Shown here piece after piece: positions 60,335-64,000 of a stretch of 64,000 bases of DNA. Position numbers and translations under genes: made by a program. The stretch spans positions 9,319-73,318 of the forward strand of contig DATMMO010000182.1 of assembly GCA_035569695.1 (NCBI GenBank). The letters are read 5' to 3'. This DNA is from DASXMT01 sp035569695 (GTDB taxonomy: Bacteria; Actinomycetota; Acidimicrobiia; Acidimicrobiales; RAAP-2). Each line of letters begins with the position of its first letter. Position 1 is the first letter of the stretch. The notes beneath the pieces are model-generated. The model saw nothing but the letters and a program-made list of their open reading frames with translations, ran no database searches and had not been told where the DNA came from.

Positions 60335-62053
60335 ATGTTGGATGTGATCATTCGGGGCGGAGATGTCGTCGACGGAACGGGCACTCCCCGACGCCGGGCC
60401 GATGTCGGCGTGGCCGATGGCCATATCGTCCAGGTCGGCGGCATCACCGACGAGGCGGTCTCGGTTATCGATGCCACCGGCATGGTCGTCACCCCGGGGT
60501 TCGTGGACGTCCATACCCACTTCGATGCTCAGGTGTTCTGGGACTCGGCTCTGACGCCATCGCCATTCCACGGGGTCACGACAGCCCTGGCCGGCAATTG
60601 CGGATTCACCATCGCACCCCTGTCGACTGATCCGGCCGACGGCGAGTATCTGATGCGGATGCTGGCTCGGGTGGAAGGGATGCCCCTCGAGGCGCTGCGC
60701 CAGGGGGTTCCGTGGTCCTGGACCTCAACGGAGCAATACCTCGCCTCCATAGACGGCAACCTCGGGATCAACGCCGGCTTCATGGTCGGCCACTCGGCCA
60801 TCCGCCGAGTGGTGATGGGGGCGGAGGCGAACCGTCGAGAAGCGACACCCGACGAGGTCGCCCACATGGGCCGCCTGTTGCACGACAGCTTGGAGGCCGG
60901 GGGCATCGGCTTCTCGTCCTCGTGGGCGCGAACCCATAACGATGCCGACGGTCACATGGTGCCCTCGCGCCACGCCGGACGCGACGAGCTCATCGATCTC
61001 TGTCGAGTGGCGGGTATGCACGAGGGGACGTCGCTGGAGTTCATTCCCATGGTCGGCCCGTTTGAGCCGTGGGCCAGCGAGCTCATGGCCGACATGTCGG
61101 TGACGGCGGGGCGGCAACTCAACTGGAACGTGCTGACGGTGTCGGCCGCCGACGCCGCTCAGGGCCGGGCCAAGCTAGAGGCGGGTGATGTGGCCAAGGA
61201 CCGGGGCGGCAAGGTGGTCGCCCTCACCGTGCCCATGAACTTCACGCTCCGGCTGAACTTCTCGTCCGGGTTCGTGCTCGACGCCATGCCGGGTTGGGAG
61301 GAGCCCATGGCGCTGTCGTCATCGAAGAAGCTGGAGCTTCTGGGCGACCCGGCCGCTCGGGCCGCCCTCGACGCAACAGCCCAGCAACCGGGAAACCCGC
61401 TGCGACCGGTGGCCAACTGGTCGACCAAGGTGATCTTCGACGTTGTGGCCGACGAGAACCGCGACTACGTCGGGCGCACCGTGGGTGCCATCGCCGAGGA
61501 GCAGGGCCGCAACCCCTGGGACGTGTTGTGCGACATTGTCATTGCTGACGACCTGCGTACCAGTTTCGGTACCCCGGCCCCCCGTGAGACCGACGAGGAC
61601 TGGAAGACGAGAGTCGAGTTCTGGCGCGATCCTCGAGTGGTCATCGGGGCGTCCGATGCCGGGGCTCACCTCGACCTGTTTGCCACGTTCAATTACCCGA
61701 CCGTTCTCCTGGCCGAAGCGGTCCGCCAACGCGGACTGCTGCCGTTGGAGGAGGCGGTCCATCTCCTGACCGACGTGCCCGCTCGTCTCTACGGACTGGA
61801 GGGACGCGGCCGCATTGAACAAGGGTGGCACGCCGATCTCGTCGTGCTCGACCCCCAGCGCGTCAAGAGCGATGACATCGCCATGCGCTTCGACGTCCCT
61901 GGCGGCGCCGGCCGCCTCTACGCGGGGGCGCAAGGCATCGAACATGTACTGGTCAACGGCCAAGTGCTGGTCAGCCAGGGAAGACTGACCAACCAGCGTG
62001 CCGGTACCCTCCTCCGATCGGGCCGTGACACGGCAACACCCGACCTGGGTTGA
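60335..62053 (+). CDS. N-acyl-D-amino-acid deacylase-like amidohydrolase (paralogue)
   Basis: A 572-residue paralogue of the previous gene: DVIIRGGDVVDGTGTPRRRA, FVDVHTHFDAQVFWDSALTP, GVTTALAGNCGFTIAP and IGASDAGAHLDLFA. The sequence is well diverged after the barrel core, so substrates may differ. The ATG at 60335 follows AAGGGGAGGG. It is the last plus-strand gene of the cluster, convergent with the PF04909-type amidohydrolase. Confidence 0.88.
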   Translation: MLDVIIRGGDVVDGTGTPRRRADVGVADGHIVQVGGITDEAVSVIDATGMVVTPGFVDVHTHFDAQVFWDSALTPSPFHGVTTALAGNCGFTIAPLSTDPADGEYLMRMLARVEGMPLEALRQGVPWSWTSTEQYLASIDGNLGINAGFMVGHSAIRRVVMGAEANRREATPDEVAHMGRLLHDSLEAGGIGFSSSWARTHNDADGHMVPSRHAGRDELIDLCRVAGMHEGTSLEFIPMVGPFEPWASELMADMSVTAGRQLNWNVLTVSAADAAQGRAKLEAGDVAKDRGGKVVALTVPMNFTLRLNFSSGFVLDAMPGWEEPMALSSSKKLELLGDPAARAALDATAQQPGNPLRPVANWSTKVIFDVVADENRDYVGRTVGAIAEEQGRNPWDVLCDIVIADDLRTSFGTPAPRETDEDWKTRVEFWRDPRVVIGASDAGAHLDLFATFNYPTVLLAEAVRQRGLLPLEEAVHLLTDVPARLYGLEGRGRIEQGWHADLVVLDPQRVKSDDIAMRFDVPGGAGRLYAGAQGIEHVLVNGQVLVSQGRLTNQRAGTLLRSGRDTATPDLG

Positions 62054-62087
62054 GTCCAGTATTGAACCGTGTACCTGATTCTGCCGT

Positions 62088-63278
62088 CTAGGGCCGTACG
62101 ACGTCAGGAAGTGGGCAGCGATAGAGCTTGGCTGCGTTCTCACAGCAGATCATGCGCAACTCAGTCGTCGGCAAGTGACCCCAGAGTTTCTCGATGATCG
62201 CCTGGGTGTCGGGCCAGGTGCTGTCCCCATGTGGGTAGTCGACCTCAACGCAGATGTTCTCCACCCCGATGGTGTACCTGGTGTCCATGGTCACGACATC
62301 CTCGATGGTGCAGAACCAGAAATTCCGGCGCAGCACGTCGGCTGGGCGCAACCCGTTCATCCCCTCGAGGCCGTAGCCGGAGCGGTCGCAGATGTTCTCG
62401 AGCCGCTCGACCAACATGGCCACCCACCCGATGCCCCCTTCCGACATGGCGATCTTCAGGCTGGGGTAGCGAACCGGGTAGCCGGACCACAGCCACTCGG
62501 TGCATGCGGCCAGCGCCAGCTGGCCGAACAGCGTCGAGGTCAGTTGGGCGCGCCGCGGGCCCGCGTCCTCGGGCGCCTCATAGTTCCCCGAGGAGCCAAC
62601 GTGAAGGGAAATGACGGTATCGGTCTCGGCACACGCGGCAACGATCGGATCCCAATAGCCCGAGAACAGGCTGGGAAGGCCGATCCGCTGTGGCCGTTCG
62701 GGGAGCGATACCGAGGTGAAGCCACGGTCGGCGTTCCGACGGATCTCCTTGGCGCCCTCTACGGGATCGGTCAGGAAGGTGATGCCCATGGGGACCAGTC
62801 GGTTCGGGTACTGCGAGTACCACTCCTCGAAGAACCAGTCGTTCCAGGCCTTGGTCACGGCCAGGCCCAGCTCGGGATCATCGGCCTGCGAGAACACCCG
62901 ACCGCAGAACCCGGCGATCATCGACGGAAAGTTGACCGATGACCACACGCCGTTCAGGTCCATGTCCTTGATCCGGGCGTGGACGTCGTAGCAGCCGGGC
63001 CGCATGTGTTCGAACCGCAACGGCTCGAACACGATGCCTTCCCGCCGTCGACCGACGATGGCGTTCATGCCCGCCTGATAGTGGTCACGACCCTCGAACG
63101 CCCACGCCTCACTGCCGTCTGGCCTCTCCACGATCCTCGGTGCTCGGTCCTGCAGATGGCTCGGCAGCCGGCCTTCGAACATGTGCCGCGGTTCCACAAG
63201 ATGGTCGTCCACCGAAATGACCGTGAACGTGGCCTCCTTGGGCTCGGGTTCGGGCAGAAACAGTTCGTCAGCTAGCAC
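62088..63278 (-). CDS. amidohydrolase family protein (PF04909 type)
   Basis: A 396-residue TIM-barrel protein: FTVISVDDHLVEPRHMFEGR is the metal-binding N-terminus, VISLHVGSSGNYEAPEDAG holds a ligand His, and ICVEVDYPHGDSTWPDTQAI the final Asp. It is of the same group as the protein at 57097. The GTG at 63278 starts 1 bp after the stop of a P450 gene, so it is in an operon with that P450. Hydrolysis or decarboxylation of a P450 product is plausible. Confidence 0.88.
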   Translation of the reverse strand: MLADELFLPEPEPKEATFTVISVDDHLVEPRHMFEGRLPSHLQDRAPRIVERPDGSEAWAFEGRDHYQAGMNAIVGRRREGIVFEPLRFEHMRPGCYDVHARIKDMDLNGVWSSVNFPSMIAGFCGRVFSQADDPELGLAVTKAWNDWFFEEWYSQYPNRLVPMGITFLTDPVEGAKEIRRNADRGFTSVSLPERPQRIGLPSLFSGYWDPIVAACAETDTVISLHVGSSGNYEAPEDAGPRRAQLTSTLFGQLALAACTEWLWSGYPVRYPSLKIAMSEGGIGWVAMLVERLENICDRSGYGLEGMNGLRPADVLRRNFWFCTIEDVVTMDTRYTIGVENICVEVDYPHGDSTWPDTQAIIEKLWGHLPTTELRMICCENAAKLYRCPLPDVVRP

Positions 63279-63279
63279 G

Positions 63280-64000
63280 TCACGTGCTTCCCGGTGCCGC
63301 CGTGGTGAACTCGAGGTGCAGGTCGATCAGCCCCCGGAGGGCATAGGTCGGATCGTAGCGGTAGCGGCGCGCCTGGGCAGGGCCGTGATGGGTCTCCGAG
63401 ATGCGAATGTCGTCGGTACGGTCCAGGAACCGCTCGAGGGTACAGATCGTTTCGGCCCGAGCGAGGGGGGCGCCGGCACAGGTGTGGATGCCGTGTCCGA
63501 ATCCGAGGTGCTGGCGACCGTTGGCGCGGTCGAGGCGAAACTCGGCTGGGTCCTCGAACATGCGTGGATCCCGGTTGGCGGCATCGTTCATCACATAGAC
63601 GGTCGTCCCGGCCGGGAGATCGAGGCTTCCGACGGTGGTCGGGACGCGGGCCAGCCGGAAGGAACCCTTGAGCGGGCTTTCGACCCTCAGCGCTTCTTCG
63701 ATGAACGCGGGGATGAGACCGCGATCGTTGCGCAGCGCCTGTTGCAGGTCGGGTCGGTCACCCAGGATCTGGAACGAGATGGTGATGAGCCGGGCCGTCG
63801 TCTCCGAGCCCGCGGAGAAGAGGTTGGCGGCGATCTTCATGACATCGTCCACCGGCGGCAACGATCCATCAGGGAAGGTGGCGTGGGCCATCTCGGTCAT
63901 GATGTCGTGGCGCGGGTGCTGGCGTCGGTCCTCGATGTAGCGCGTGAACTGCTCGTACAGGTACTCGAGTGGTTTGTGCTCCATGCGGGCCGGGCGCACC
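63280..64000 (-). CDS. cytochrome P450, C-terminal part (cut by window end)
   Basis: The C-terminal 240 residues of a P450 whose start lies beyond the window. I-helix LFSAGSETTARLITIS, ExxR EEALRVESPLKGS, heme loop FGHGIHTCAGAPLARAET. It is a close paralogue of the P450 at 41509: the stretches PLEYLYEQFT, FPDGS and FGHGIHTCAGAPLARAE are shared. It is followed by an amidohydrolase gene, whereas its paralogue is followed by hyuB-hyuA. Confidence 0.92.
   Translation of the reverse strand, partial: VRPARMEHKPLEYLYEQFTRYIEDRRQHPRHDIMTEMAHATFPDGSLPPVDDVMKIAANLFSAGSETTARLITISFQILGDRPDLQQALRNDRGLIPAFIEEALRVESPLKGSFRLARVPTTVGSLDLPAGTTVYVMNDAANRDPRMFEDPAEFRLDRANGRQHLGFGHGIHTCAGAPLARAETICTLERFLDRTDDIRISETHHGPAQARRYRYDPTYALRGLIDLHLEFTTAAPGST

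Overview
The window is high-GC actinobacterial chromosome. Several features point to the Acidimicrobiia: tandem 42-residue repeats of the type seen in secreted proteins of that class, a LAL-type LuxR regulator, LLM-family (F420-type) and split-barrel flavin/F420 oxidoreductases, and two mycofactocin-type dehydrogenases. No species can be named from the sequence alone. Genes are densely packed, often with ATGA/GTGA overlaps, and GTG starts are common.

Layout. 1-6.3 kb: a large LuxR-family ATPase regulator, a hypothetical protein with a duplicated domain that has the same perfect 19-bp dyad in its promoter, a small conserved protein, and DUF4239 and DUF2254 membrane proteins. 6.4-15.5 kb: an accessory-looking stretch with remnants of an esterase gene and an IS21-type istB, a small secreted protein, an fdhF-cydA-cydB operon in which cydA carries a frameshift, and a large secreted repeat protein. 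15.8-22.3 kb: a conserved housekeeping block on the minus strand (aarF/ubiB-like kinase, LMW phosphatase, SDR, fructosamine kinase, ferredoxin, gltX, DUF218, tRNA-Gln, tRNA-Glu). 22.4-28.1 kb: a Tat-exported phospholipase C-like enzyme, three successive split-barrel (PPOX) proteins, an SDR and a TetR regulator.

28.1-64 kb is a catabolic region for small organic molecules, probably lipophilic or alicyclic. It carries four cytochromes P450 (one cut by the window edge), a 3Fe-4S ferredoxin, a Baeyer-Villiger-type monooxygenase, two LLM oxidoreductases, two acyl-CoA dehydrogenases, two enoyl-CoA hydratases, three SDRs (one mycofactocin-type), an NDMA-type alcohol dehydrogenase, an epoxide hydrolase, two HSL-type esterases, two SnoaL-like proteins, three VOC proteins, an ATP-dependent oxoprolinase/hydantoinase A-B pair, two PF04909-type amidohydrolases and two D-aminoacylase-like deacylases. 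The genes fit a scheme of P450 or BVMO oxygenation, alcohol oxidation, ring opening by hydrolases or the ATP-dependent HyuAB pair, then beta-oxidation. The substrate cannot be read from the sequence.

Regulation. Two TetR paralogues lie in the catabolic region. Copies of a palindrome close to TTGACATCGATGTCAA occur upstream of two P450 operons, with weaker relatives at other catabolic promoters, so part of the region may be one regulon. The most interesting candidates are this regulon, the P450-HyuB-HyuA operon divergent from its ferredoxin, and the P450/BVMO/amidohydrolase block at 53-64 kb.
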